Part shown: positions 10,202 to 21,358 of the stretch, piece after piece
Position numbering within the stretch: position 1 is the first letter of the stretch
Layout: each line of letters begins with the position of its first letter
Assembly (NCBI RefSeq): GCF_029633865.1
Contig: NC_079215.1
Location: 47,801,786-47,865,785, forward strand
Origin: Lampris incognitus
Taxonomy: Eukaryota; Chordata; Actinopteri; Lampriformes; Lampridae
Direction: 5' to 3'
DNA length: 64,000 bases
Position numbers and translations under genes: made by a program
The notes under the pieces: model-generated
Seen by the model: the letters and a program-made list of their open reading frames with translations, nothing else
What the model was told of the DNA's origin: nothing
Database searches by the model: none

Positions 10202-10879
10202 CGTCTGTCTGTCAGCCTATCTACCTATCTGTCATAATACTGCAGGTCTTATGGCACACAGCATGGCTGAAATATTCTAGTTTTCGATCATATTTGTTCC
10301 AAGTTGCTGTAGCACACTTTCATTTGTTCATTTCTCTATCCAATCTATTCTCATCAAACGGCGGCAAAACCACATTTCGGCAGCATTGATTTTCTTTTCA
10401 TCTATTTTAGGCAAAGTCCATCCTTCACTTCCGTATATCATGACTGACCATACGACTGTTTTGTAGTATCTTCAGTTTCAGATTAGTTGAGGTGGCGCGA
10501 TCTTTGCATAAATTATTTATTTGAATTCAAGATCTTTCTCTCTCTCTCCCCCCCTCTCTCAAACTCTCTCTCAAGATCTCTCTCTCTCTCAAGATCTCTC
10601 TCAAGATCTAGCTTTTTTCTGATTATGATTTAAAGTTATTGCCTTTAACATAAATTATTTAGGATAATCAAACAGGTGCCGTTCGATGAAGAATTTGTAG
10701 CCTTTGTCGAGTTTGGACCGTTTGGTTAATGCAACTGTTTCGGCAATCCGTGGTACATCATCTAGCCGTATTTCAGGCAGGTTTGTCAGCGACTGTGTAA
10801 ACGTCATAGTCCGTCCGGAAGTTAGCATACCCTGCAAGTGGTCAGAACGGACGTTCTCTGACGTTATGTGAAAAGGGCC
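9782..10879. mobile_element. TIR DNA element (about 1.1 kb) next to the sumo2 promoter
   Basis: The ends are inverted: GGCCCTTTTCACAATGACGTC at the left and, on the other strand, GGCCCTTTTCACATAACGTC at the right. The TA at 9780-9781 and 10880-10881 may be the target duplication. The interior has a (TCTA)n microsatellite, a CTCTCT-rich stretch (10535-10600) and a short minus-strand frame (10655-10837, peptide beginning MQGMLTSGRTMTFTQSLTN) that may derive from a captured or ancestral coding piece. No transposase was recognised, so it is probably non-autonomous. Confidence 0.5.
10134..10205 (+). repeat. (TCTA)n microsatellite
   Basis: About 16 perfect TCTA units followed by degenerate TCTG/TCTA units to about 10232. 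Likely length-polymorphic. Confidence 0.95.
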
Positions 10880-11135
10880 TATTGGGATTGAAACGTTTCA
10901 CGCGACCCCCCCCCCCCGGCACTTTTCCGAGCACGCTATTGGATGATAACCACAAATACGTCATGCATGTCATACCCCAAACATAGCTGCCCGCTCTCTT
11001 TGCCAGAAAAAAATAACTTAGACAAAGTTACCGATAGTCAAAAAATGTGCAAGTGGCAACCTTTTTTTGTTTTTTTATTTGTTGAAAACTATAGAAGTTG
11101 GCCCACCGCCTATTATGGGATGCGTTTTGCGGGCC

Positions 11136-11143
11136 TATATTTA
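11136..11143 (+). promoter_or_regulatory. Possible TATA box of sumo2
   Basis: TATATTTA lies about 130 bp upstream of the sumo2 start codon, within a moderately GC-rich stretch. A start about 30 bp downstream would give a 5' UTR near 100 nt. That UTR would include an upstream ATG (11189) out of frame with sumo2. No transcript evidence is available here. Confidence 0.3.
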
Positions 11144-11264
11144 GACGCTGAGTGCGGGCTGCCTCGCCTGGCGCAGTCGTGCACCATGGATGTATGTCGT
11201 GCACTGACTGAGCAGCCAACGAAAGTGAAGTTCCCGACAGCGCAAGCGCAAACAAACAGCAGCC

Positions 11265-11285
11265 ATGGCGGACGAGAAACCCAAG
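11265..11285 (+). CDS. sumo2: sumo2 coding exon 1 (residues 1-7)
   Basis: ATG GCG GAC GAG AAA CCC AAG, then the donor GTGAGG. The start codon context is CAGCCATGG, a good Kozak match. An upstream ATG at 11189 is out of frame. Confidence 0.93.
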
Positions 11286-14200
11286 GTGAGGAATGGATTT
11301 ATTTACTTTTTTGGGTTGTGAGTACTTAACATCCGTCGACGTGAAATTATATTTTGAAAATATATTTGAATGGCTGGAGGTACTGAATGGGTCACTTATT
11401 CGCAACATAGGGGAAAAAATAGCGCTCCATCACTACCTTATAGCTAGTGTGATTAGCATAACAGGCTAACCTTATTATTTTGTGCCTGGATGCCGGAGTG
11501 GATGAAAACCAACCTACGGAAAATATGGCAGTTCTTATAATAACTCCAGTTTGTTTTATTTTTTTAATTACTTGGTGTTGGGTATTTTCTGCTAATATAC
11601 ATTTGGTTTGTTTTTAGTTTCGTAAGCGTAAAAGCTACGCAAAATAATACACACCAACGTAAAGCTTCCAGGCCGCAATGAGACACTCATTCCAGTCAAT
11701 AGACTGACCCCACAGCGATACATTTCTACACTACAGTTCTCATTAAAACTCTTTGTTGCTTCTCTCGACCCGACGTGACACAAACTCGACAATCTCAGGG
11801 CATACTGCCAGTCTGTCGCTATTAAGACAACCGGCACTCAGGGCTTGTTGAGGAAAGAAAAGTTTGCTCAGCGAACCACAAACAACGGAGCCCCCCTTTT
11901 CTCTGCCCCTGCTGCGAGTCTGAACCGACTTGTGTCGCTGCGAACGTACACCTAAAGGTCCGTTTCCTGGTCCGGACCAATTGGCAAATTGAAACAATAT
12001 TTCATACTCGCATTGGTTCGGTTTGCGATCACAAAGGCCAAAATCAAACGGTCCAGATATTGTAAACAAATGCCACGCGGGCGGAAATGTATTCCGCGCG
12101 AACCCTGTCGCTAAGCAACATGATACCGCACTCCACAAAGGCAATCTTCTCTTTACATCATGATGGAGCGTCGTCGGGTTATTTTCATGTTGGTTTTGAT
12201 CTGGAGTGCATATCAGCAAGACTTTAGCTAAACATTTTGAATATCCCGGCGTTCTTGTGCACTTTCTCGAGGGTTTGAGAAATGTGCTCTTCAGCCCAGA
12301 TATTTAAAAGGCATCTCACTTCCTCTTTACTCTAGGTTTGTCCCCTGCCAGTGCCAGTCATATTGTACACGTTAGCTAGCGTTAGCTACAACCAGTGCCG
12401 TGTAAAAAGTGCTGGCTAAAGTTACAACCAAAGCCCTTCTACTAGAGCGCCATTCAACTATACTTCTACTGGAGCCCTTCTACTATAACGCTATAATTTT
12501 TTTCTCTATGGCTCTGCTCTGCCTTCTACAGCTTGCGAACTTCGCGGTCACCAAAACAGGAAATACTCGTTATACGGTACGCTTCCCGTGATTGGTGCGG
12601 ATGGCGTTCACGCCAGAAATGAACCGCTCCAGAGTTCACTTGATAGCAGTCCGAGACCACCCCTACGAGGCGGACCAGGGAGTGGTTGTTTGGTCCGCAC
12701 CAGAGTTCGAGTACAGCGTTCACACCAACCTAAACGAACCGCACTAAGGGGGTAAACGCTCCAGGGTTCGATTCAACCGGATTAAACAAGGCTGGTGTGA
12801 ACGAGCCCTTAACGCCATCTCTCCGTTACTTAGGAGGGAGTGAAGACGGAGACCAGTGAGCACATCAACCTGAAGGTGGCCGGGCAAGATGGCTCAGTGG
12901 TGCAATTCAAGATTAAAAGGCACACGCCTCTCAGCAAGTTGATGAAGACTTACTGTGAACGACAGGTGAGGTTGATTTCCATTAATCACGTCTTGATTAT
13001 TACATCTGCAGTAATCAACTTTGTTTTGAGTTCTGCACAATATGTGATTATAGTCTAACTGATGTGATACTTTCTTCACCTCTATGTGCTCAGGGTGGGC
13101 ATCTCTTGAGCTTGCATGTTCTCGATAACACTCCCACAGTTGGGCTTATATCATGCTAGATGACTGTTCAAAATGAGACCTAGAAAGCCAGTTCAGCTTT
13201 AATGACTGGTTTGAAGTAAATGTTTCTTTAAGTTGTTCAACTTCTTATCAGAAAGTTGTGTGGCTAGACAATGGGGCGCCACATGCATGAGGAGTTGTGA
13301 TCGCCCGCTGTCTGATTTAGTGTGCATATTGATAAATTTGTGGTGTGTTAAACGGATTGACAGCAAGTAGGGACCAATAGAGATGCCAGCTTGCAAAGAA
13401 ATCTTCTGATTGGCTGGAGCGTGTACAGAGGAAACTTTCTGTCCTCGAATCCCCATGCTACCTCCGGCTTGGTTGGTCGTCCCTACAGACACAATTGGCC
13501 ATGTCTGCGGTTGGGAAACCGGATGTGGGTATGTGTTCTGGTTGCTGCACAAGCGCCTCCTCTGGTCGGTCGGGGCACCTGTTCGGGGGGGAGGGGGAAC
13601 TGGGGGGGAATAGCATGATCTTTCCACAAGCTACGTCCCCCTGGCGAAACTCCTCACTGTCAGGTGAAAAGAAGCGGCTGGCAACTCCACATGTATCGGA
13701 GGAGGCATGTCGTAATCTGCAGCCCTCCCTGGATCGGCACAGGGGATGGAGCAGAGACGGAGACAGCTCGGAGAGCAGGGTGATTGGCCAGGTACAATTG
13801 GGAAGAAAAAGGGGAGGGAAAAAAAACCTTTCCGTCCTCCTTTAACAGTACTCAGGGCGGCCACAAATCCCAGCTATTTTTATCAGTGCATCTACTTACT
13901 TGATAGAATTACAGTATACTTGATATCTATTATATGCCTTGTGATCGCTCACTCAGGCCCAGTGGTCATTTTCTGAATTCTAACATTGCATTTCTTTGTG
14001 TTCACAAAGGGACTGTCGATGAGGCAAATAAGATTTCGATTTGACGGTCAGCCCATCAATGAGACAGACACGCCCTCGCAGGTAATCTATCAATCAATCA
14101 AGCTGCATTTTTATAGCGCGTTTCTAGTTGTAGCAGCCACGCAAAGTGCTTTGCCTACATGCGTATTATTAAATTTTATTCATTTTTTTTCCAAACAAAA

Positions 14201-17200
14201 AAATCCATCATGGATGATAACCTGTAAGGCTACAGCGAAGGGCTACTCCATCTCCTAGTCTGTCGGTCAGCTAGTCATAATCAGAGACCTGTTTTATTAG
14301 ACGAGTCAAATTTGCACTTAATGGAATTTGACTTGGTGGGAAGCTAACTTAAAGCACATGACTTATTAACATTCTAAAGTGAAATATCTAAGAATATCCA
14401 AGTTTAATGGGCAAGGGAGTAAAATAAATTCTGGAAATGGATATTTATGGGTTGCAAAAAGCAAAGCTAATGATGTCACAAATTGGGTCTGTATAATATT
14501 AGCACAAATTAAGTAGATTGCTCATCAGAGCTGCATTTGGCTAAAATGTTAGTTTTAATTTTATGAGTATTTTAAAGTTTGTAATACAACAAGTTTCATG
14601 TGTGTTTGCTAAATTCACCTCTAAATCCAACAACTACATGTCACAAAACTGAACTATTAGTATGATGTATTCATTTTCATTTGTAAAAAGAAAATTAGTT
14701 AAAGACAATACATCATTGCTCTGATCTTACGTCTTCTACTGCCAGAGGGATCATTATGTAGACTCCCTAAGATGGTTACACATTAGAAAACTTAGCATAG
14801 TCAAGTCAAGTCAAGTTTATTTATATAGCACATTTAAAACAACCACAGTTGAACCAAAGTGCTGCACAAGCTTAAAATACAATATAAAATAAGTAACACA
14901 TATGAATATAAAAATAAATGTAAAAGTAAAATAAAGGAATTAAAATGTAAACAATAAAACACAAGCGTAAAAGTATATTTCCACAATAAAATCACGGTGT
15001 CTAGCTCAACTTGAATTGAATGCCAGTGAGAAGAGGTAGGTCTTTAACCAAGATTTAAAAGTCTCTAGGGTCTGAGCAGATCTTATGTGTATTGGTAAGT
15101 TGTTCCAGAGATCAGGGGCAGCAACTGCAAAGGCTCTGTCACCCCTATTCTTAAGCCTGGATCTCGGAACATGTAAGAGCATCTGGTTTGCTGACCTGAG
15201 TGCTCTGACTGGTGTATGATAATATATTAGCTCAGATAAATAAGATGGTGCCAGCCCATTTAACGACTTGAAAACAAGTAATAAAATCTTAAACTGGATC
15301 CTAAAAGAGACAGGAAGCATAGGTTCACTTTTTCAAACCCAGGCCCAATTAAAACATTATCAGGCCAGGCTTCCGCAGTGGTGCAGCAGTCTAAGCATCG
15401 GCTTTGTGTCAATGTAGTTGCCCACCGGGGACCGGGGTTCGCACCTCGGTCTCGCCAGATCCAACTATGGATGGAGTCAATGAAGCAGCAACATTGGCAA
15501 ATGCTGCTTCGGGAGGGGAGAGGAGTCAGCGTGTGTTCGTCACATGATACCTTGTCACGGAGGTGGCGAGGCAGTTCCTTTGACACTGCCGGTCGGAGAG
15601 ATGCAGTTGGCAAACGCATACAGTACAAGGGTGGGTGTTTGATCTAGAATAGGGATCAATTGGCCAATAAATTGGGAGAAAAAAGGGAAAAGAATCAGAA
15701 ATAAATTATTAAAAAAAAACATCGGACTATATTTAAAATCATAGACAAAACCTTCACTCATCGCTCTACTATTAAGAAACTTGGCACTTTGCTGAAAGTT
15801 GAATCAGTTCATGTGGACACAACGTTTATTGAGAGAGAAATGTTCCATCACTCCTCTAAGTGACCTCTACAGTATCAACTGACTGCAGGTATCCCCACCC
15901 TGAAAACAATAGTGGCATAATGACCTAAAATGATCGGTTTCTTATGCAAATTGCCATGAGCATTAACTAGTTTCAGTGGCAATGTTTACTATTCAGAGGA
16001 TAAGGGAATGGTTGTAATCACAGTGCGGTAGCTTCACAGCAAGAAGATCCTGGGTTCGAACCCCGGGGTTGTCCAGCCTTGGGGGTCATCCCAGGTCATC
16101 CTCTGTGGAATTTCCATGTTCTCACCTGTGTCTGCGTGGGTTTCCTCCGGGTGCTCCGGTTTCCTCCCACAGTCCAAAGACATGTAGGTTAGGTGAATCA
16201 GCCATACTAAATTGTCCCTAGGTGTGAATGTGTCGGCCCTGTCATGGACTGGTGGCCTGTGAAGGGTGTAACCCCGCCTGCCACCAAATGACTGCTGGGA
16301 TAGGCTCCAACATCCCGCAACCCTAAGTAGGATAAGCGGCTTGGATAATGGATGGATGGATGTAATCACAGCATTTTAAGATGGCGACAGATGTACTCTT
16401 AGCTTCACCCCCCCCTCCGTTCAAGGTTGATTGTTCACTCTTCACATTGATGGCCTCTTTGAGTCCCCGTTCAAACCAGTGTTCCTCCCTATCATGATTT
16501 GCACAGCCTCATCCTTGAAAGAATGGCCACTGGCCTGTAGATGGGTGTAGACCATAGAGTCCTGGCCTGACGTGTTAGCTTTTCTGTGTTATGTCATCCT
16601 CTTGGCCAGCGTCTGTTTGGTTTCCCCAATGTACAATTCATGGCAATCCTCCCAACACTTAACAGCGTACACTATATTGCTCTGTTTGTGCTGGGGGACC
16701 CGATCCTTGGGGTGGACCAATTTCTGGCGCAGCATGTTTTGGGGTTTGAAAGCAACTGAGACACGGTGTTTGGAAAATACGCGTCTCAACTCTTCTGACA
16801 CTCCCGCCACTGGTTTATGTTTAGGTAGCTGTTGTCCTTCTTCTTTCTTTGATGGGCTGGTTCACTGTTTCGGTGTCTTCCTGGCTTTGACAAACGCCCA
16901 GTTAGGATAACCATATTTAACCAGGGCCTGTTTGATGTGGGATTTTTCCCCTTCACTGGCCACTGTGTTGGTAGGGACATTATCAGCTCAGTGGTACAGC
17001 GTCTTGATGATGAACCGGAAGTACTTATCAGTATGTGTTGGATGACGGTAAACATCAACAATCAAATGTCCCCCATCACCAACTGCAGTTTCACAATCGA
17101 AAAGGGCTAATCTGTAATTTTTCACATCCTCCCTGGTGAACTTGATGTGGTTGTCCATAGAGTTAATGTGGTCGGTGAAATGTGGTATGTCCTGAGATTT

Positions 17201-20200
17201 AATTTTAACCCAGGTTTTGTACACAAATCTGGGTGGGGATACCTGCAGTCAGTTGAGACTGAAGAGGTCACTTAGATGAGTGATGATAAGAGATGAAACG
17301 TTTCTCTCTCAATAAACATTGGTGGCCAGATGAACTGATTCAACTTTCTGTGATTTTCCTTACCTGGATTATTGAGCATGCATAAAGACATTAGCACTTT
17401 GCTAAATCTTATTCTTGGATCTCAGTACAGTTCAATCAACGGAAAGTCAGACATGCTTTCATATAGTATAATTTAATATAGTGGGAGTGTGTAGCATTGT
17501 ATATGGGCATGGTGGGTTGTGGTATGGTATAGTGTGTGGGCAATATGGTATAATATAGGGGCATAGGTTGTTGATTAATAATGATGGATTACATTTATGT
17601 AGCGCTTTATCTTTACACCCAAAGCGCTTAACAGTGAAGGGGGAAAACTCGCCTATACCACTACCAATATGTAGCATCCACCTTGGTGATGCACGGCAGC
17701 CCTTTTGCACCAGAACACTCGGCACACATCAGCTTGAGGCGGAGAGGGAGGAATTGAGTGAAATACTCGGGGATGATTAGCTGGCCAGATGGAGAGAGCC
17801 AAGTTGGGAATTTAGCGAGGATGCCGGGGCACCCCCTACTCTTTGCGACAAGTGCCATGGGATCTTTAATGATCTCAGTTTTAACATCTCATCCAAATGA
17901 TGAGCACAGTGTCCCCATCACTGCACTGGGGCATTGGGATTTTTGTTGTTTATTGGGACCAGGGGGAAGACTGCACCCTACTGACCCACCAACAAGACTT
18001 CCAGCAGCAACTTAATTTTCCCAGGAGGTCTCCCATCCAAGTACTATCCAAGCCCACACTTGCTTAGCTCCTGTCATTCAGCAGAACCAGGGTACATGTT
18101 GGTATGGCTGCTGGCTACTCAACTATAACAAAACTGTATAGTAGCGACATACCTATTGTGCATACATGCTTGCCTCTAGTGCCCTTTTGTTGCTCCATTT
18201 TTTAAATTCTTATTATTGTTCTTATTATTACTTCTCCTTCATCTTCAGTGATGTCTGCAAGTGCTAGTAGCTGCTGTGTACCTGAGTCAAATTCCTTGTG
18301 TGCGTAGGCACACTTGGCCAATAAACTTTATTCTGATTCTGATATATATTTCAGTGAAAAATTGGTCGCAGACCGTACTTTCTACTACTACTACTACTAC
18401 TACTTTCGGCTGCTCCTGTTAGGGGTCGCCACAACAGATCATCCATTTCCATTTCATCCTGTCCTCTGCATCTTCCTCTGTCTCACCAGCCACCTGCATG
18501 TCTTCCCTCACCACATCCATAAACCTCCTTTTTGGCTTTCCTCTTCCCTGGCAGCTCCATATTCAGCATCCTTCTCCCAGTATACCCAGCATCTCTCCTC
18601 CACACATGCCCAAGCCATCTCAATCTTGCCTCTCTTGCTTTGTCTCCAAACTGTCCAACCTGTGCTGTCCCTCTAATATACTCGTCCCTAATCCTGTCTT
18701 TCTTTGTCGCTCCCAATGAAAATCTTAGCATCTTCAACTCCGCCACCTCCAGCTCTGCCTCCTGTCTTTTCGTCAGTGCCACTGTCTCCAAACCATACAA
18801 CATATAGCTGGTCTCCCTACCATCTTGTAAACCTTCCCTTTAAGTCTTGCTTGTACCCTTCTGTTGCAAATCATTCCTTACACTCTTACCCATCCACTCT
18901 ACCTTGCCTGCACTCTTTTCTTCACCTCTCTTCTGCACTCCCCGTTACTTTGGACAGTCGACCCCAACTGTTAAAACTCATACGCCTTCGTCACCTCTAC
19001 CCTTTGCATCCTCACCATTCCACTGTCCTCCCTCTCATCTATACATATGTATTATTGGATTGTATCAAATATGCGTATCACAAACCGTACTTTCTATTAA
19101 GTTAAGATAACCATTTTGCACTTAAACAAAAGTTTTCCTTGCTATATACGTGCTAGTTTTTTTTTCTTTCTGCAGGACTGCTAGGCTACAGGACCTGCTC
19201 TCGCAATTGCAGAATTTTGTAGATGGTTGGGATGTAGTGCATCAACTGCAGAAAGGTGTTCCAAATCAAATAAGCTTTTACCCCTTTCCAAAACATATTC
19301 TGAACAAGCATAAAATAAATGAAGACATGTGTGAATGTACTGTGAGCCTCCCATTTCATAACAAGGAGATGGATCATTTATGTCTTGAAAGGTTTAAACA
19401 ATTTGGCCACGTTGGATTGTGTTTAGGAGTGGCATGGTGGCGCAGTGGTTAGCGCGGTCGCCTCCCAGCAAGAAGGTCCTGGGTTCGAGCCCCGGGGTAG
19501 TCCAACCTTGGGGGTTGTCCCGGGTCATCCTATGTGGAGTTTGCATGTTCTCCCCATGTCTGCATGGGTTTCTTCCGGGGGCTCTGGTTTCCTCCCACAG
19601 TCCAAAGACCTGTAGGTCAGGTGAATCGGCCGTACTAAATTGTCCCTAGGTATGAATGTGTGTGTGTATGTGTGTGTGTGTGTGTGTGTGTGTCGGCCCT
19701 GTGTGATAGTCTGGCGGCCTGTCCAGGCTGTCTCCCCGCCTGCCGCCCAATGACTGCTGGGATAGGCTCCAGCATCCCCGCGACCCTGAGAGCAGGATAA
19801 GTGGTTCGGAAAATGGATGGATTGCGTTTAAATTCAGGTCAATCATTCACCAGTGTTGTTTGCCAGTACTGAAGCAATCAGTGAAGTTTTTGCATGTATG
19901 GTTCTAAATGTTACCTGACACCATTTTAATGTGATCTGGGTTCAAAAAAGTGGGTCAAACCATTTAGCTGATTTAAAAAAAAAAGTTTTGCAAATATATA
20001 ACAATGGATTTCCCTTAATCTGTTTATCATTTGTAGGCACTTAGGTAAGAACAGGGGATCGATCACACACTAACCTGATGTCAATAGTATCTGTAGTCCA
20101 TAAAGGACTCTCACAGTCCAAAGTGACACCAATGAATCATCTTTGCTTTCTGCCCATACCCACCAAGCCATTGACAGGGTTTTCCCTTCACATTGTTGGT

Positions 20201-21358
20201 TGGGCTAAGTTTTTAGTTAATCATTCTGTTTATTCCTATTTTTTTCTCCCTGTTAAACGTTTTTTTTTTTTTAGGGAGTTGTTCCTTATCCAATGCGAGG
20301 GTCTAAGGACAGGATATTGTGTTGCTGTAAAGCTCCTTGAGGCAATTTTGTGATATTGGGCTATACAAATAAAATTGACTTTACGACTTGACTTTATCCT
20401 CTACTGTGTACCTAGCAGTATGATAAGATAAACATTGGATACCGGAATGGAATTTTTCTGATGTGATATAATTTAATGTTCCATGCTGTAAAGGCAAACT
20501 CCACAAAATGCAGATACCAGATTTTAATTTGATAACACTGTTTAAAAATGGTTAAGTGATTGTTAACAAAAGTCTTTACAAAAAAAACGAAGTATTTCAT
20601 ACTTTTTTAACTCTATTCCTATTTTATACTCAATTTACGTAGCACATAGGTAGGTTTCATTTCAGTCATCCAATTTGTCATCTGCAGTTAATGGGGACAA
20701 ATCCATAATCCTTGTTCAGTGCAAAAAAAATCACTGCACTGTTCAACCAAAGCTAACATGATGCTACAGAAGTGTTGTTGTAGCAAATCTGAATGGTCAT
20801 TTTAAAAATTCACGTTCCGATTCATTTTGCTCTTTAGGTAGTGACTCCTGCTGGTTGTTGCTTGAAGGCTGTATCCAACTGTTAAACGACTGTAAATTTT
20901 TAAATTGACCACTTGAATTTGCCATATCAGACTGCTGTAGCATCACATTGGCTTTGGTTGATCCGTGGTGTATTTGTTTTATTTATCTATTCGTTTATTT
21001 ATTGCTCTGAGTAACTGCATTGAACTTTGGCTCATAAGCCAGAGTTGTGTGTCCAGTGTGGAGAAACAGATGGATGGTTGAAAATTAAAACTACCCATGT
21101 ACTACAGCAGCAGTGAGTATAAAATAGGGATGGACTTCAAAATTTCCAAACTGTTCCTTTAAGGCTGTAGTATTCCAGGTTAATCCAAATTGTACCTTAC
21201 TTAATCAGTCTTCCAATTATAGGTTCGTTTAAACTGACATAAGGAGAATAAACCTCTCAAAGTGCCTTTCCTATATTTTGTTTCTCTTACAGCTAGAAAT
21301 GGAGGATGAAGACACCATTGATGTGTTCCAACAGCAAACGGGAGGCTCTATTTTCTAA
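11265..21358 (+). CDS. sumo2: SUMO2/3-type small ubiquitin-like modifier (four coding exons)
   Basis: Joined exons 11265-11285, 12834-12965, 14010-14081 and 21293-21358 encode 96 residues from MADEKPKEGVKTE to QQQTGGSIF, with GT-AG at all three introns and all junctions in phase 0. The product is a ubiquitin-fold protein conjugated to lysines by SAE1/UBA2 and UBC9 in the nucleus and cytoplasm. The VKTE motif at residues 10-13 holds Lys11, the SUMO2/3 chain acceptor absent from SUMO1. GG at 92-93 is the mature end, and SENP proteases would remove the SIF tail. The MADEKPK start and the jpt1 gene downstream favour SUMO2 over SUMO3. Intron 3 is 7.2 kb and full of repeats. The gene looks intact. 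Confidence 0.95.
12590..12812. repeat. Possible MITE end in sumo2 intron 1
   Basis: GGTGTGAACGAGCCCTTAA at 12794-12812 and repeated GTTCACACCA/GTTCACGCCA phrases resemble ends of fish PIF/Harbinger-type miniature elements. The opposite end could not be fixed. Intron 1 (11286-12833) otherwise holds nothing recognisable. Confidence 0.25.
12834..12965 (+). CDS. sumo2: sumo2 coding exon 2 (residues 8-51)
   Basis: Acceptor TTACTTAG before [15 protein letters not shown]; ends CERQ before GTGAGG. It carries the sumoylation motif VKTE and the strands of the beta-grasp fold around [16 protein letters not shown], which includes the SIM-binding surface. Confidence 0.95.
13436..13835 (+). repeat. tRNA-derived SINE (second family) in sumo2 intron 2
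   Basis: Body blocks CCCCTGGCGAAACTCCTCAC, GCGGCTGGCAACTCCACATG and TCGGAGGAGGCATGTCGTAA, then TTGGCCAGGTACAATTGGG and an A-rich tail to about 13835, are the pattern of a SINE common in spiny-rayed fish. The 5' tRNA-like head is degraded. Confidence 0.6.
14010..14081 (+). CDS. sumo2: sumo2 coding exon 3 (residues 52-75)
   Basis: Encodes [20 protein letters not shown] and then TPSQ between an AAAG acceptor and a GTAATC donor. FDGQPI is the conserved hydrophobic core strand-turn of SUMO proteins. Confidence 0.95.
14800..15345 (-). pseudogene. L2-type LINE, C-terminal end of reverse transcriptase ORF
   Basis: The minus-strand frame 15320-15006 encodes [20 protein letters not shown] followed by [26 protein letters not shown] and [12 protein letters not shown], a highly conserved C-terminal signature of fish L2-like LINEs. 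The 3' end is near 14803-14830 (AAGTCAAGTCAAGTTTATTT in + orientation). It is 5'-truncated and lies inside sumo2 intron 3. Confidence 0.75.
15368..15715 (+). repeat. tRNA-derived SINE (third family)
   Basis: Head GTGGTGCAGCAGTCTAAGC with a degenerate B box (GGGTTCGCACC), body GAAGCAGCAACATTGGCAAA and GGGAGGGGAGAGGAGTCAGC, ending in TTGGGAGAAAAAAGGG and an A-run at 15706-15715. A shorter relative occurs at 62645-62735. Confidence 0.6.
15797..17345 (-). mobile_element. Penelope-like element (family 1), truncated, with inverted terminal repeats
   Basis: The minus-strand frames 17224-16988, 17061-16786 and 16810-16589 encode, in order, the end of the reverse transcriptase ([20 protein letters not shown], then [14 protein letters not shown]), a linker, and a GIY-YIG nuclease block (NIVYAVKCW ... 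[15 protein letters not shown]). This order defines Penelope-like elements. About 105 bp at 17228-17345 recur inverted at 15797-15895, the pseudo-LTR arrangement typical of the group. Frames are broken, and a SINE is inserted at 16024-16360. It is non-functional. Confidence 0.75.
16013..16371 (+). repeat. tRNA-derived SINE (family 1) inserted in the Penelope-like copy, with target duplication
   Basis: TGTAATCACAG occurs at 16013-16023 and 16361-16371, flanking a SINE whose head is shortened (GCGGTAGCTTCACAGCAAG) but which has a B box (GGTTCGAACCCC), the typical body (GTTTCCTCCGGGTGCTCCGG) and a GGATGGATGGA tail. It shows the SINE arrived after the Penelope-like element. Confidence 0.85.
17570..18116 (-). 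repeat. 5S rRNA-derived SINE (SINE3-like)
   Basis: The + strand at 18017-18116 (AGGTCTCCCATCCAAGTACT, then TGCTTAGCT and GGTATGGC) is the reverse complement of a diverged 5S rRNA. Reading minus, the 5S-like head at 18116-18017 is followed by a body of about 430 bp and a tail near 17600 with GCGCTTTGGGTGTAAAG. This is the layout of SINE3 elements, which use a 5S promoter. It is not a 5S gene: many positions and the flanking organisation differ. Confidence 0.65.
18380..18830 (-). pseudogene. RTE-type LINE fragment (C-terminal)
   Basis: The minus frame 18803-18483 encodes [20 protein letters not shown], then [20 protein letters not shown] and [11 protein letters not shown], a very conserved C-terminal region of fish RTE/Rex3-like elements. 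A related fragment lies at 50990-57130. 18840-19420 shows no recognisable gene. Confidence 0.75.
19427..19822 (+). repeat. tRNA-derived SINE (family 1), near full length
   Basis: The A box TGGCGCAGTGG and B box GTTCGAGCC fit the pol III consensus. The body contains TTTGCATGTTCTCCCCATGT, GTTTCCTCCCACAGTCCAAA and a (TG)n run, and the tail is AATGGATGGA. Imperfect flanking TTGTGTTTAG / TTGCGTTTAA suggests a target duplication. It lies in sumo2 intron 3. Confidence 0.8.
20270..20400 (+). repeat. L2-like LINE 3' tail
   Basis: GTGTTGCTGTAAAGCTCCTTG, TGTGATATTGGGCTATACAA and ATAAAATTGACTT are the standard 3' end of a fish L2-type LINE. A second copy is at 44935-45075. 20400-21292 holds no recognised feature. 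Confidence 0.55.
21293..21358 (+). CDS. sumo2: sumo2 coding exon 4 (residues 76-96 and stop)
   Basis: The acceptor TTTCTCTTACAG precedes [18 protein letters not shown] then SIF and TAA (21356-21358). The EDEDTIDVF segment is the conserved C-terminal strand, and the di-glycine is the conjugation end. Confidence 0.95.

Noticed and set aside
10134-10205. CRISPR-like array
   Set aside because: It is a simple TCTA microsatellite in a vertebrate genome; no spacers.
12840-13058. Independent small ORF containing SUMO sequence
   Set aside because: It is exon 2 of sumo2 read through into the intron; a retrocopy is excluded because splice sites flank the SUMO part.
13199-13627. Minus-strand frame of 142 codons in sumo2 intron 2
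   Set aside because: It overlaps a SINE and has no conserved motif.
18017-18116. 5S rRNA gene
   Set aside because: Too diverged and embedded in a SINE body; no T-run terminator in the right place.
19150-19452. 100-codon + strand frame in sumo2 intron 3
   Set aside because: No recognisable domain; its end runs into a SINE. A host exon cannot be excluded but nothing supports it.
19436-19500. tRNA gene suggested by consensus A and B boxes
   Set aside because: No acceptor-stem pairing, and the sequence continues into the SINE body; other SINE heads (35590, 43276) are alike.
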